Shown here piece by piece: positions 19,048 through 27,937 of a stretch of 64,000 bases of DNA. Positions within the stretch are counted from its first letter, which is position 1, and every line of letters starts with the position of its first letter. The position numbers and the translations under genes are program-made. The notes under the pieces were generated by a model that was not told where the DNA came from, searched no databases, and was given only the letters and a program-made list of their open reading frames with translations. Origin of the DNA: Usitatibacter rugosus (GTDB lineage Bacteria; Pseudomonadota; Gammaproteobacteria; Burkholderiales; Usitatibacteraceae); assembly GCF_013003965.1 (NCBI RefSeq), contig NZ_CP053069.1, forward strand, positions 1,891,419-1,955,418, written 5' to 3'.

Positions 19048-20499
19048 CTAGATGGCCATCAGGTCGACGAATTCGTGCACGGGCGTCGCCTCGAGGCGTT
19101 TCGGGTCCATGCACAGGTCGAGGATGGCCTGCTGTTGTTTCGACGGGAAGCGGCGGGCGAGGTTCACCTTGAACTTCTCCACCAGCACCGGCATGCCTTC
19201 CTTGCGGCGGCGCTTGTGGCCGATCGGGTACTCGACCACGATCTCCTTCATCTTCTTGCCGTCCCTGAACTCCACCGTGAGGCCGTTGGCGATCGAGCGC
19301 TTGTCGGGGTCGTGGTAGTCCTTGGTGAATTTCTTGTCCTCGACGCACTCGATCTTGTCGCGGAGCGCGTCGATGCGCTTGTCCTTCGCGACCGCGTCCT
19401 CGTAATCGCCCGCGGTGAGGCGGCCGAAGAGGATGGGCACCGCCACCATGTACTGGATGCAATGGTCGCGGTCGGCGGGGTTATCGAGCGGACCCTTCTT
19501 GTCGATGATGCGGATGCAGGCCTCGTGCGTGCGGATGGTGATCTTCTCGATGTCGGCCGCGGACTTGCCCAGCTTCGCGAGCTCGCCGTGGATCGTCATC
19601 GCGGCTTCCACGGCCGTCTGCGAGTGAAACTCCGCCGGGAAGGAGATCTTGAACAGCACGTTCTCCATCACGTAGCTGCCGTACGGGCGCTGGAACTGGA
19701 AGGGCTTCCCCTTGAACAGCACGTCGTAGAAGCCCCAGGTCTTGGCCGAGAGCACCGAGGGGTAGCCCATCTCGCCCGTCTTCGCGATCAGCGCCAGGCG
19801 CACGGCGCGGCTGGTGGCATCGCCCGCCGCCCAGCTCTTGCGGGAACCGGTGTTGGGCGAGTGGCGGTAGGTGCGAAGCGACTGGCCGTCCACCCAGGCG
19901 AGCGAGACCGCGTTGATGATCTCGTCGCGCGTAAGGCCCAGCATCTGGGCGACCACGGCGGTGGAGGCCACCTTGACCAGCACCACGTGGTCCAGGCCCA
20001 CCTTGTTGAAGGAGTTCTCGAGCGCGATGCAGCCCTGGATCTCGTGCGCCTTGATCATTCCTGTCAGCACGTCACGCACCGTGAGCGGCGCCTTGCCGTT
20101 GGCCACGGCGATGCGCGAGAGCCAGTCGGCCGTCGCGAGGATGCCGCCGAGGTTGTCCGACGGGTGGCCCCATTCGGCGGCGAGCCAGGTGTCGTTGAAG
20201 TCGAGCCAGCGGATCATGCAGCCGATGTCGAACGCGGCTTTGACCGGATCCATCTGGAAGGAGGTACCCGGCACCTTGGCGCCGTTCGGCACGAGCGTGC
20301 CCGGGACCACGGGGCCCAGCATCTTGGTGCAGGCGGGGTACTCGAGCGCCTCGAAGCCGCAGCCCAGCGTATCCATGAGGCAATAGCGGGCGGTTTCGTA
20401 GGCGTCCTTCGAGGAGACCTTGTACTTGGAGACGTAGTCGACGATGTCGACCAGCACTTGATCGGGCTTGGGGCGGACGTTGCTGATGTGAGCGGACAT
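19048..20499 (-). CDS. prpD: 2-Methylcitrate dehydratase PrpD
   Basis: 483-residue member of the MmgE/PrpD family, the same length as E. coli PrpD. It dehydrates 2-methylcitrate to 2-methylaconitate in the cytoplasm without a cluster. Recognisable segments are [54 protein letters not shown] and the C-terminal [12 protein letters not shown]. The start at 20499 ([13 protein letters not shown]) has AAGGA overlapping the stop of the upstream DUF4124 gene. It lies between prpC (upstream) and acnA (downstream), so the whole route from propionyl-CoA to methylisocitrate can be made from one transcript. Confidence 0.95.
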   Translation of the reverse strand: MSAHISNVRPKPDQVLVDIVDYVSKYKVSSKDAYETARYCLMDTLGCGFEALEYPACTKMLGPVVPGTLVPNGAKVPGTSFQMDPVKAAFDIGCMIRWLDFNDTWLAAEWGHPSDNLGGILATADWLSRIAVANGKAPLTVRDVLTGMIKAHEIQGCIALENSFNKVGLDHVVLVKVASTAVVAQMLGLTRDEIINAVSLAWVDGQSLRTYRHSPNTGSRKSWAAGDATSRAVRLALIAKTGEMGYPSVLSAKTWGFYDVLFKGKPFQFQRPYGSYVMENVLFKISFPAEFHSQTAVEAAMTIHGELAKLGKSAADIEKITIRTHEACIRIIDKKGPLDNPADRDHCIQYMVAVPILFGRLTAGDYEDAVAKDKRIDALRDKIECVEDKKFTKDYHDPDKRSIANGLTVEFRDGKKMKEIVVEYPIGHKRRRKEGMPVLVEKFKVNLARRFPSKQQQAILDLCMDPKRLEATPVHEFVDLMAI

Positions 20500-20513
20500 G
20501 CCTGGATTTTTCC

Positions 20514-21056
20514 TTATTTGCGAAGCGCGTTCTTCATCCCCGGCAGGAACTGCGTCTCGCAGGTCTTCGCGAAATTCTGCAGGGCAATCGACGAGGGAAC
20601 GACATTGTTGCGAAACTTGGCGCGGCCGTTCTCGACGGCACGCTGGTATTCGGGAGTGGCTTCCCACTTGCTGAGGAGGGTGCCCGCCTGGGTGCGCCAG
20701 CCGATGTAGGTTTCCCCGTTGCGGCCGGTGAATCCGGGCGAGGCCACGTCGCAATTGTCGAACGTGGACTGCGTGCCGGCCAGCTCCATCATCGCCGGGT
20801 CCTCGGTCCCGGTAGGCTCCGTGGATCCGCCGGATCCGGACGATCCCGAGGAGCCGGATGATTCCGCCGATCCGCTCGACATCGGAGGCGGGGAGAGCGG
20901 GATCGGCGTCTTCAGCGCGTCGGTCTTCGAATCGTCCGGGCACTTGCCGTCCTGGTAGGTCACCTTGCCCGCCTTGTCGATGCACTTCGTGATCGCGAGG
21001 GCGTCCGCGGCGAAGAACGCGAGCGCGGCGGCGATAACCGGCAGGAGGGCGCGCAT
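20514..21056 (-). CDS. DUF4124-domain exported protein
   Basis: 180 residues with a Sec signal ([21 protein letters not shown]) followed by a DUF4124-type module ([19 protein letters not shown], two cysteines). A low-complexity Ser/Gly/Pro stretch spans about residues 58-85. A C-terminal helical part contains NCDVASPGF and the CETQF region. The ATG at 21056 shares one base with the TGA of prpC (TGATG), so translation is coupled. DUF4124 proteins are periplasmic and of unknown function. It is wedged between prpC and prpD, an unusual place for an envelope protein. Confidence 0.85.
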   Translation of the reverse strand: MRALLPVIAAALAFFAADALAITKCIDKAGKVTYQDGKCPDDSKTDALKTPIPLSPPPMSSGSAESSGSSGSSGSGGSTEPTGTEDPAMMELAGTQSTFDNCDVASPGFTGRNGETYIGWRTQAGTLLSKWEATPEYQRAVENGRAKFRNNVVPSSIALQNFAKTCETQFLPGMKNALRK

Positions 21057-22225
21057 CACGGGCGCTTGCCGATCGGAACGAAGGCCTGGTTCTCGGGGCC
21101 GGTGTAGTTGGCCGAGGGGCGGATGATCTTGCCGTCGATGCGCTGCTCGATCACGTGGGCGGCCCAGCCGGAGGTGCGCGCGATCACGAAGAGCGGCGTG
21201 AACATGGCCGTGGGCACGCCCATCATGTGGTACGAGGTGGCGCTGAACCAGTCGAGGTTGGGGAACATCTTCTTCTCGCGCCACATCACCGTCTCCACGC
21301 GCTCCGAGATGTCGAAGAGCTTCAGGGTGCCGGCGTCCTTCGAGAGCTTGCGCGCCACTTCCTTGATCACCTGGTTCCTGGGGTCGGCGATGGTGTAGAC
21401 CGGATGCCCGAAGCCGATGACGATCTGCTTCTCGCCGATGCGCTTCACCGTATCGGCCTCGGCTTCGTCCGGGTTGTCGTACTTCCCGATGGTATCGAAG
21501 GCGAACTCGTTCGCCCCGCCATGTTTCGGTCCTTTCAGGGCACCGATGCCGCCGGTGATGGCCGAGTGCATGTCGGCGCCCGTCCCGGCGATCACCCGGC
21601 AGGTGAACGTCGAGGCGTTGAACTCGTGCTCGGCATAGAGGATGAGCGAGGTGTGCATCGAGCGCACCCACAGCTCCGACGGTTCTTTCCCATGCAACAG
21701 GTGGAGGAAATGGCCGCCGATGGAGTCGTCGTCGGTCTCGACGTCGATGCGCTTGCCGTTGTGCGAGAAGTGGTACCAGTAGAGGAGCATCGAGCCCAGC
21801 GAGGCCATCAGCCGGTCGGCGATGTCGCGGGCTTCCGAGACCTTGCGGGCTTCGCCTTCGGGCAGCACCGATCCGAGGGCCGAAACGGCGGTGCGCATCA
21901 CGTCCATCGGGTGCGCTCCGGCCGGGATGCTCTCGAGGATGTCCTGCACGTCGGCGGGAATGCCGCGCAGCGCCTTCAGCTTCTGCTTGTAGCCCTTCAG
22001 CTCCGCCTTGTTGGGGAGCTTGCCGTGGACCAGCAGGAAGGCGATCTCCTCGAACTCCGAGGTCTCGGCGATATCGAGGATGTCGTAGCCGCGGTAGTGG
22101 AGGTCGTTGCCGGAGCGGCCGACCGTGCACAGGGCGGTGTTGCCCGCGGTGACGCCGGACAGGGCGACGGATTTCTTCGGCTTGAATCCCGCGGCGGGTG
22201 CGGCTTCCTTCACTTCTGCAGTCAT
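21056..22225 (-). CDS. prpC: 2-Methylcitrate synthase PrpC
   Basis: 389-residue citrate-synthase family enzyme that condenses propionyl-CoA with oxaloacetate. It has the short type-specific N-terminus ([16 protein letters not shown]), catalytic HGGANEFAF and [14 protein letters not shown], where the GHPVY and DPRN wording separates 2-methylcitrate synthases from GltA ([12 protein letters not shown] in this window). The Asp loop reads [17 protein letters not shown]. It is 16 bases downstream of prpB. A separate gltA lies at 30693-31997, so the two synthases are divided between the two divergent operons. Confidence 0.96.
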   Translation of the reverse strand: MTAEVKEAAPAAGFKPKKSVALSGVTAGNTALCTVGRSGNDLHYRGYDILDIAETSEFEEIAFLLVHGKLPNKAELKGYKQKLKALRGIPADVQDILESIPAGAHPMDVMRTAVSALGSVLPEGEARKVSEARDIADRLMASLGSMLLYWYHFSHNGKRIDVETDDDSIGGHFLHLLHGKEPSELWVRSMHTSLILYAEHEFNASTFTCRVIAGTGADMHSAITGGIGALKGPKHGGANEFAFDTIGKYDNPDEAEADTVKRIGEKQIVIGFGHPVYTIADPRNQVIKEVARKLSKDAGTLKLFDISERVETVMWREKKMFPNLDWFSATSYHMMGVPTAMFTPLFVIARTSGWAAHVIEQRIDGKIIRPSANYTGPENQAFVPIGKRP

Positions 22226-22241
22226 GGTCTCTCCGGTCCGG

Positions 22242-23117
22242 TTATTTCGACTTCGCGAAAAGGGCGTCGAGCTTCTGCTCGAACTCGTGGTAGCCGAGGT
22301 GCTGGTAGAGCTCCTCGCGCGTCTGCATCGTGCCGACGGTGTCCTTCTGCGTGCCGTCCTTCCGCAACGTGGCGTAGACGTTGAGCGCCGCCTTGTTCAT
22401 GGCGCGGAACGCCGAGAGCGGGTAGAGGGCGATGTCGACGTTCGCGCTCGCGAGCTCCGGGATCGTGAACAGCGGAGTCTTCCCGAACTCGGTGATGTTG
22501 GCGAGGATCGGGACCTTCACCGCAGCCTTGAATTTCGCATACATCGCGAGGTCCGTGATGGCTTCGGGAAAAATGCCGTCGGCGCCGGCCTCGACGCAGG
22601 CGAGGGAACGCTCGATCGCGGCCTCCAGCCCCTCGTTCGCGAGCGAATCCGTGCGCGCGAGGATGAAGAAGTCGCGGTCGGTCTTCGCGTCCACCGCGGC
22701 CTTGATGCGGTCGACCATTTCCTGCTTCGACACCAGCTCCTTGTTCGGGCGGTGGCCGCAGCGTTTCGCACCCACTTGGTCCTCGATGTGCATGGCCCCG
22801 GCGCCGGCCTTGATCAGCGACTTCACGGTGCGCGCCACGTTGAACGCGGAGGAGCCGAACCCGGTGTCCACGTCGACCAGCAGCGGCAGGTCGCAGACGT
22901 CCGTGATGCGGCGGACATCGACCAGCACGTCGTCGAGATTGGAGATGCCGAGATCGGGGAGGCCGAGCGATCCGGCGGCGACGCCTCCGCCGGAGAGGTA
23001 GATGGCCTTGTAGCCGGAGTTCTTCGCGAGCGTGGCGTGGTACGCGTTGATCGCGCCGGGGATCTGCAGGGGTTTTTCGGCCGCGAGGGCCGCGCGGAAG
23101 GTCGCGCCGGGAGTCAT
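22242..23117 (-). CDS. prpB: 2-Methylisocitrate lyase PrpB
   Basis: 291-residue member of the isocitrate-lyase/PEP-mutase family, cleaving 2-methylisocitrate to pyruvate and succinate. Signatures are [19 protein letters not shown], the Mg-binding DVDTGFG, and the catalytic [13 protein letters not shown] loop with its Cys. The start at 23117 ([11 protein letters not shown]) is the family-typical N-terminus; a longer frame upstream is not homologous. It is the first prp gene in transcription order, 13 bases after the stop of a CitE-like gene. Confidence 0.96.
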   Translation of the reverse strand: MTPGATFRAALAAEKPLQIPGAINAYHATLAKNSGYKAIYLSGGGVAAGSLGLPDLGISNLDDVLVDVRRITDVCDLPLLVDVDTGFGSSAFNVARTVKSLIKAGAGAMHIEDQVGAKRCGHRPNKELVSKQEMVDRIKAAVDAKTDRDFFILARTDSLANEGLEAAIERSLACVEAGADGIFPEAITDLAMYAKFKAAVKVPILANITEFGKTPLFTIPELASANVDIALYPLSAFRAMNKAALNVYATLRKDGTQKDTVGTMQTREELYQHLGYHEFEQKLDALFAKSK

Positions 23118-23130
23118 CGAGTCGTGGGTC

Positions 23131-24132
23131 CTATTGGAAGAAAGCGAGGGCGGCTTCCTCGGGGATCGCGACACCCGTCACGCGCGCCTTCTGGAGCAGC
23201 TCCCAGAAGTAGCGGTACGTGGCGCGGTCGTGCAGCTCGCCCGAGTACTGGATCGGCCCCCAGTTTGCGCGCTGCGCGGCGAGCAGGATGGCGGCACCGT
23301 CGACGACCTCGCCCAGGTCGGGCTTCATCGCATCGACGATCGGCTGGATCTGCGAGGGGTGGATGCTCCACATGCGCAGGAAGCCGAATTCGTTGCGGGC
23401 TTTCCACGCGTCGCGGAACACGTTGTAGGGGCTCTTGAGATCCAGCGAGACGTTGTGCGCCGGGACCACGCCGTGGGCGAGCGCGGCGGACACGACTTGC
23501 ATTTTCGCGTGCACGACGAGCGGATGCTCGAACTGGCCCGGCGAGCGCATGTTGGAGGCGTGGATCGCTCCGTGGTGGCCGGAAACGAAATCCATCAGGC
23601 CGAAGTCGAGGACCTGCACGCCCGGCAGCATGGCGAGCTCCCAGGCATCGTGGAGCGCGCCGTGCGTCTCGACGAGGATGTGCACGGGGACGGTACGGCC
23701 GATCTTCGCCTTCTCGCCGACCTCGCGGATGTACGCGACCATCTCGGCCGCATCGCGCTCGGACGTGGACTTGGGAATCGTCACGTAGGCGAGCACCAAG
23801 CCAGCGCCGCCCACGAGGATCTCGATGTCCTTCTTCCAGTGGGGGTGCGAGTGATCGTGGATGCGCACGCCCGCCATCTTGTGGGTGTTGCGGGCGGAGT
23901 TGAGCACCGAGACGATCATCTCGGCGTGCTCCTTCTCGCGGCCGGCTTCCGCGCCGTCCTCGCAATCGCAGGTGATGTCGAACACCGGCCCCATGCGCTG
24001 CTGCAGCTCGAGGGCCTTGAGGATCAGCTTCTCGCTGCCGGCGAAATGCTCGCAGGCCGGAATGGGGGGCAGGGCCTTCTCGCCGGCGAAGAGGGCGTCG
24101 TTGGGGTGGCGTTCCGAAGCGGGGGTGGCCAT
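23131..24132 (-). CDS. HpcH/HpaI aldolase / CitE-like CoA-ester lyase (A)
   Basis: 333-residue TIM-barrel lyase of the CitE superfamily, whose members cleave malyl-, citramalyl- or beta-methylmalyl-CoA type esters. The phosphate/Mg region reads [16 protein letters not shown]. Metal ligands are expected at the Glu of VETHGALHD and the Asp of [13 protein letters not shown]. It is larger than the other CitE-like protein in the operon and not closely similar to it. It lies between a MaoC-type hydratase gene and prpB, so a hydration-then-cleavage step that delivers acetyl-CoA, glyoxylate, pyruvate or propionyl-CoA into the methylcitrate operon is plausible. The substrate is unknown. Confidence 0.85.
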   Translation of the reverse strand: MATPASERHPNDALFAGEKALPPIPACEHFAGSEKLILKALELQQRMGPVFDITCDCEDGAEAGREKEHAEMIVSVLNSARNTHKMAGVRIHDHSHPHWKKDIEILVGGAGLVLAYVTIPKSTSERDAAEMVAYIREVGEKAKIGRTVPVHILVETHGALHDAWELAMLPGVQVLDFGLMDFVSGHHGAIHASNMRSPGQFEHPLVVHAKMQVVSAALAHGVVPAHNVSLDLKSPYNVFRDAWKARNEFGFLRMWSIHPSQIQPIVDAMKPDLGEVVDGAAILLAAQRANWGPIQYSGELHDRATYRYFWELLQKARVTGVAIPEEAALAFFQ

Positions 24133-24157
24133 GGGAGGACTCCGAGGGATGTCTATT

Positions 24158-25243
24158 TTACGTCGCCTTGCGGCGGGGAACGAGCACGGTGTAATCGAGG
24201 TCGAGGACGACCGATTCGTGGCGCTCGCCGGGGGCTACGGCCGGCAGCGCCGCGAGCTCGGCGTTCTTCACGCCCAGCATGCGTAGCCGTAGCGCCCCCA
24301 GGTCGTTGCGGCCGGGCAGGGCCCAGCGGTCGAGCACGACGTGGCGGCAATAAAGGGTGTCGCCGGCGAAGGTCGGGTTGGCGTGGGTGCCGCCGTTGAT
24401 CGCGGCGATGGCGAAGGCGTTCTCGAGACCGTCGTGCGAGAGCGCGCGGCAGACCGACATCACGTGGCCGCCATAGATGAGGCGCCGTCCGGTAGCGGCC
24501 GATTTCGCGCGATACGCGTCGAAGTGGACCCGCGCGGTGTTCTGGTAGAGGCGCGTGGCCATCATGTGCTCGGCTTCCTCGAGCGTCATGCCGCCCGGAT
24601 GGTCGATCACCTGGCCGGCTTCGTAGTCGTCCCACAGGCGCGTGCCGCCGGTGGCCATCGGGTCGAGGGCGCCGGGCTTGAGGAAGGCCGGCACGGCGAG
24701 CGCTTCGGGCGACACCTCGCGCGGCAAGTCGGGAACGGTGGCGGGCGGCGCTGGTGATGCCGGATCACGCTTGGCGACCATCACCCATCGCACCCATGAA
24801 AGGACCTCGCGGCCGTGCTGGTTCAGGGCGCGCGAAGCGACATACACCACGCCGCTCTTGCCGCTGGAGTTTTCCTTGAGGCCGATCACTTCCGATTGCG
24901 CGTGCAGCGTATCGCCCACATACACGGGCTCGAGGAAGCGCAGGTTCGCGTAGCCGAGGTTCGCGACGGCGTTGTACGAGATGTCGTGGACGGTCTTGCC
25001 GAAGGCGATGTGGAAGGCCAGCAGGTCGTCGACCGGGCAGGAGGGATGGCCGAGGGCGCGGGCGAGCGGTTCGCTGCAATGCGCGGGCTGGCGGGCGCCG
25101 GTGAGCGCGAGGTACAGCGCCGTGTCGCCGGAGGTGATCGTGCGCGGCGTCGGGTGTCCGTAGCGCAAGCCGACCGCATAGTCCTCGAAGAACCAGCCGC
25201 CGATCGGCCGCGTGCCGGGCAGGACGGGAACGCCGTCGCTCAT
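24158..25243 (-). CDS. MaoC-type double-hotdog hydratase (mesaconyl/itaconyl-CoA hydratase-like)
   Basis: 361 residues with two hotdog domains. The N-terminal one has GWFFEDYAVGLRYGHPTPRT followed by ARFLEP-type strands (NLRFLEPVYVGDTLHAQSEV). The C-terminal one has TRLWDDYEAGQVIDHPGG and a hydratase-like TRVH/N segment (NTARVHFDAYRA, then GGTHANPTFAGDTLY). Size and layout match mesaconyl-CoA or itaconyl-CoA hydratases. The start overlaps the upstream CitE stop by ATGA (25243-25240). With CitE-like lyases on both sides, the trio would hydrate an unsaturated C4-C5 acyl-CoA and cleave the product. No CoA-transferase is encoded nearby. Confidence 0.83.
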   Translation of the reverse strand: MSDGVPVLPGTRPIGGWFFEDYAVGLRYGHPTPRTITSGDTALYLALTGARQPAHCSEPLARALGHPSCPVDDLLAFHIAFGKTVHDISYNAVANLGYANLRFLEPVYVGDTLHAQSEVIGLKENSSGKSGVVYVASRALNQHGREVLSWVRWVMVAKRDPASPAPPATVPDLPREVSPEALAVPAFLKPGALDPMATGGTRLWDDYEAGQVIDHPGGMTLEEAEHMMATRLYQNTARVHFDAYRAKSAATGRRLIYGGHVMSVCRALSHDGLENAFAIAAINGGTHANPTFAGDTLYCRHVVLDRWALPGRNDLGALRLRMLGVKNAELAALPAVAPGERHESVVLDLDYTVLVPRRKAT

Positions 25244-26118
25244 TGGCCGGCTTCCAGCTGCTGGATCATGTCGTTCAACGCCAGCATCCGCTTGGCGGCC
25301 TTCACGTGATGGCTTTCGACCAGGCGCCCGTTCACGACGACGGTGCCGCGCCCTTCGGCGTGCGCGTGGTCGAGCGCCTCGATCACCTCGAGCGACGCCG
25401 CGAGGTCGTGCGGCTTCGGCGTGAACGCGTCGTTGCAGTAGGGAAGCTGGAACGGGTGCACGAGGCTCTTGCCGTCGAAGCCCAGGTCGCGCGCCAGGCG
25501 GCAGGCGTATTCGAAGGACTGCATGTCCTTGAGATCCGTCGAGATGCCGTCGACCACGGAGCGGTCGTACGCGCGCCCGGCGAGCAGCACGTGGGCGAGG
25601 CTGTGGACGATGGCGACGCGGTCGGGCGTGCGCCGGCCGTGGAGCTGGTTCAGCAGGTCCGAGGTCGCCATCACGATGCAGGCGATGCGATCCGATGCGG
25701 CGGCGATCTCCTCGGCGCGCAGCACCGCGATCGGGCTTTCGATCATCACCATGATCGGCAGGTGGCTGCCGCCGGCGGCGTCGAGGGCCGAGAGGGCGCG
25801 CTGCACGTCCTTCGTCGACTCGATGTTGGGAAACAGGATCGCGTCGGCGCCCGAGCGCGCGACCGCCTTCACGTCGTCGGGTCCCCACGGGGAATCGAGG
25901 TCGTTCACGCGCACCACGACTTCGCGCCGGCCGTAGCCGCCGGAGAGCACGGCATCGACGACGTTGCGGCGCGACTCCTCCTTGGCCGCGACCAGGATCG
26001 GATCTCCCAGGTCGAGGATCACCGAGTCCACCTTGAGGGTGCGGGCCTTGTGCAGGTAGCGGGTGCTGCAGCCCGGCACGTAGAGCATCGAGCGGCGCGG
26101 GCGGAAGTAAGGGGTCAT
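25240..26118 (-). CDS. CitE-like CoA-ester lyase (B) with altered active-site motif
   Basis: 292-residue CitE-family protein, first gene of the methylcitrate operon. The N-terminus is typical (RPRRSMLYVPGCSTRYLHKA), and the Mg ligands expected at Glu127 (MIESPI) and Asp154 (ATSDL) are kept. The usual DLEDA/S motif reads DLGDP at residues 36-40, so Gly38 replaces the conserved Glu, and the usual PKVES reads PNIES. These changes may alter or abolish lyase chemistry. The start at 26118 is followed by normal family sequence, whereas codons upstream belong to the promoter. The stop overlaps the MaoC start (ATGA). Confidence 0.85.
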   Translation of the reverse strand: MTPYFRPRRSMLYVPGCSTRYLHKARTLKVDSVILDLGDPILVAAKEESRRNVVDAVLSGGYGRREVVVRVNDLDSPWGPDDVKAVARSGADAILFPNIESTKDVQRALSALDAAGGSHLPIMVMIESPIAVLRAEEIAAASDRIACIVMATSDLLNQLHGRRTPDRVAIVHSLAHVLLAGRAYDRSVVDGISTDLKDMQSFEYACRLARDLGFDGKSLVHPFQLPYCNDAFTPKPHDLAASLEVIEALDHAHAEGRGTVVVNGRLVESHHVKAAKRMLALNDMIQQLEAGQ

Positions 26119-26180
26119 CGATGCAGGTCTTTGATTTTGAAGGGTTAGGTGAGTGCGCCGAAGGCTTGCTGCTTCGCAGC

Positions 26181-26210
26181 ATCGTAGGGCCCGGCGGCGC
26201 GCCGTGTCAA
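26181..26210 (-). promoter_or_regulatory. Sigma-70 promoter of the citE-maoC-citE-prpBCD-acnA operon
   Basis: On the minus strand a consensus -35 TTGACA (26210-26205) is followed after 18 bp by TACGAT (26186-26181). The lyase start codon is 62 bases downstream. A perfect palindrome lies 2 bp upstream of the -35. No other gene intervenes. Confidence 0.75.
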
Positions 26211-26212
26211 CA

Positions 26213-26226
26213 GTCTTATATAAGAC
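26213..26226. promoter_or_regulatory. Perfect 14-bp palindromic operator GTCTTATATAAGAC
   Basis: The sequence equals its own reverse complement. It sits in the divergent gap between the methylcitrate operon promoter and the gntR gene, next to one -35 and at the -35 position of the other. GntR-family regulators bind such AT-centred palindromes, so the adjacent HutC/GntR protein is the obvious candidate ligand. Confidence 0.75.
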
Positions 26227-26260
26227 ATAGGAGACGGCGTGCCTGCTATCATCCGCCTCC

Positions 26261-27001
26261 ATGCCCGCCGCGAAACACAGCGCCACCCCGTCGTACCGGC
26301 CGCTCTACGAGCAGATCCGCATCCTCCTCACGCAGAGCCTGGTCGCGGGGGAGTGGAAGCCGGGCGAGATGATCCCTTCCGAGCTCGAGCTGGCCGCCCG
26401 CTACCGCGTGAGCCAGGGCACCGTGCGCAAGGCCATCGACGCGCTCGCCTCCGAGCATATCCTCGTGCGCCGGCAGGGCAAGGGCACGTTCGTGGCCTCG
26501 CACACCCAGCCCGCCTACCAATACCGATTCCTTCGGGTGATGCCCGACACGGGCGAGAAGCTCCATCCGCAGAACCTGTTCCTGGAGTTGAAGAAGGTGA
26601 AGGCGGGAGCCGAGCATGCCGCATCGTTAAAGATCAAGGCCACGACGCCGGTGCACTCGATCAAGCGCGTGTTGCTGTTCCATGACAGGCCGCTGATTCA
26701 CGATGAAATCGTGCTGGCCGCGGCGCAGTTTCCCGGCCTCACGCTGCCCAAGCTCGAGGAGTTCAAGGGATCGATGTACATGTTCTACGAGACGGTCTAT
26801 GGCCTGCGGATGATCCGCGCCGAGGAGCGGCTGCGCTCCGTCGCGGCCGATGCCGCCACCGCGGCGCACCTGAATGTGGCGCCCGGCGCGCCGCTGCTCT
26901 GCGTCGACCGCATCGCCTTCACCTATGGCGACAAGCCGGTGGAGTGGCGCCGGGGCCTTTGCCTCACCGACGGATTCTCGTATTACAACGAGCTCAGCTG
27001 A
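26261..27001 (+). CDS. GntR/HutC-family regulator with UTRA domain
   Basis: 246 residues. The N-terminal winged helix (about 14-80) reads PLYEQIRILLTQSLVAGEWK, then PSELELAARYRVSQGTVRKAI and VRRQGKGTFVASH. The C-terminal UTRA effector domain (about 95-240) has SIKRVLLFHDRPLIHDEIVL, FYETVYGLRMIRAEERL and LLCVDRIAFTYGDKPVEWR. It is divergent from the methylcitrate operon and upstream of sdhCDAB, so it likely controls one or both through the palindrome at 26213-26226. The ATG has TATCAT 8 bases upstream and no Shine-Dalgarno, suggesting a leaderless or near-leaderless transcript. GntR-type regulators of propionate genes are known in beta-proteobacteria; the effector here is inferred, not shown. 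Confidence 0.92.
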   Translation: MPAAKHSATPSYRPLYEQIRILLTQSLVAGEWKPGEMIPSELELAARYRVSQGTVRKAIDALASEHILVRRQGKGTFVASHTQPAYQYRFLRVMPDTGEKLHPQNLFLELKKVKAGAEHAASLKIKATTPVHSIKRVLLFHDRPLIHDEIVLAAAQFPGLTLPKLEEFKGSMYMFYETVYGLRMIRAEERLRSVAADAATAAHLNVAPGAPLLCVDRIAFTYGDKPVEWRRGLCLTDGFSYYNELS

Positions 27002-27088
27002 AATTATTTGGGGTGAGACTCCCATTTCCCAAATGCTGGCCTGAGGCTGTCTGCGGGAAATGGGAGTCTGACCCCAATTAATTTCAGC
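26997..27088. repeat. 34-bp-arm inverted repeat between gntR and sdhC
   Basis: Left arm 26997-27030 and right arm 27055-27088 are reverse complements at 32 of 34 positions, with a 24-base loop. The arm contains GGGGTGAGACTCCCATTT, a wording typical of dispersed beta-proteobacterial repeats. The gntR stop codon lies inside the left arm, and a TAAAAT box follows the right arm directly. It is probably a terminator for gntR and an insulator for sdh. Confidence 0.9.
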
Positions 27089-27094
27089 TAAAAT
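27089..27094 (+). promoter_or_regulatory. Candidate -10 box for the sdh operon
   Basis: TAAAAT begins immediately after the inverted repeat and 95 bases before the sdhC ATG. A matching -35 would fall inside the repeat's right arm (TCTGAC, 16 bp away, a weak match). The 89-base leader contains a direct repeat GGGCCAGCCAAA at 27099-27110 and 27120-27131. Confidence 0.4.
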
Positions 27095-27183
27095 CGCCGG
27101 GCCAGCCAAAGGTCGCGGGGGCCAGCCAAAACCGCCGCGGACCTCCCGAGACCAGAGCGTCGCCATCCAGGGGAACTACAAAA

Positions 27184-27585
27184 ATGAGCTCCGCGCCCAC
27201 GCCGCGCACTTCGTTGTCTCCGAGACCGAAGTATTACGATCTCAATCTCTTAAACCTCCCATCCGCCGGCAAAGTCTCGATCCTGCATCGCATCTCCGGC
27301 GCAGTCCTGTTCCTCGCCATCCCGATCCTGCTCTACATCCTCCAGGGATCGCTGTCCTCCGAAGCCGATTTCGCCCGCCTGAAGGCATTCTTCTCGATGC
27401 CCCTGGTGAAGCTCGCGACCATCGGGCTCGCTTACCTGTACGCGCACCACTTCTTCGCCGGCATCCGCTATCTCCTGCTCGACCTGCACATCGGGATCGC
27501 GAAGGAGCCGTCGAGGCTGTCCGCCAACATCGTGCTGGCGCTGGGAGTCCTCTCCGCGCTCGCTTTCGGAGCGTGGCTATGGTGA
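27184..27585 (+). CDS. sdhC: Succinate dehydrogenase cytochrome b556 subunit
   Basis: 133-residue membrane anchor with three hydrophobic helices. The quinone-site LHRISG motif is at the start of helix 1, and HHFFAGIRYLLLD at about residues 85-97 carries the heme-ligand histidine. An extended N-terminus (MSSAPTPRTSLSPRPKYYDL) is typical of beta-proteobacterial SdhC. AGGGGA lies about 8 bases upstream of the ATG. It forms, with SdhD, the quinone- and heme-binding anchor of complex II. The stop overlaps the sdhD start. Confidence 0.95.
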   Translation: MSSAPTPRTSLSPRPKYYDLNLLNLPSAGKVSILHRISGAVLFLAIPILLYILQGSLSSEADFARLKAFFSMPLVKLATIGLAYLYAHHFFAGIRYLLLDLHIGIAKEPSRLSANIVLALGVLSALAFGAWLW

Positions 27586-27935
27586 GCGCCTATAAAAAGC
27601 AGTCCGTCGGCGCGAGCTACGGCTTGTCCGACTGGCTGATGCAGCGCCTGACCGCGGTGGTCCTGGCGCTCTACACGCCGTTCCTGGTCGCCTGCATGGT
27701 GATGCACAAGCCGGGCACGTTCCACGAATGGCAGGGCATGTTCTCCTCGCAGGCGGTGCGGCTCGCGACCATCCTCTTCCTCTCGGCACTGATCTGGCAC
27801 GCCTGGATCGGCATCCGCGACATCGTGATGGACTACCTCAAGCCCGCCAGCGTGCGCATGACGGCACTCTTCCTCATCGGTTTCTTCTTGATCGCCTGCT
27901 TCGCATGGTCGGTCGCCATCCTCTGGGGACGATAG
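27579..27935 (+). CDS. sdhD: Succinate dehydrogenase membrane anchor subunit
   Basis: 118 residues with three hydrophobic helices. [20 protein letters not shown] opens helix 1, and [15 protein letters not shown] is the conserved stretch with the heme-side His and the quinone-site Asp/Tyr. The ATG at 27579 overlaps the sdhC stop (ATGGTGA). A GTG two codons earlier or one codon later is a less likely alternative. The stop is 2 bases before sdhA. Confidence 0.94.
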   Translation: MVSAYKKQSVGASYGLSDWLMQRLTAVVLALYTPFLVACMVMHKPGTFHEWQGMFSSQAVRLATILFLSALIWHAWIGIRDIVMDYLKPASVRMTALFLIGFFLIACFAWSVAILWGR

Positions 27936-27937
27936 CC

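Noticed and set aside
20514-22130. A fused frame joining the DUF4124 protein to upstream sequence
   Set aside because: The upstream part is an alternative frame of prpC; the DUF4124 signal peptide starts at 21056.
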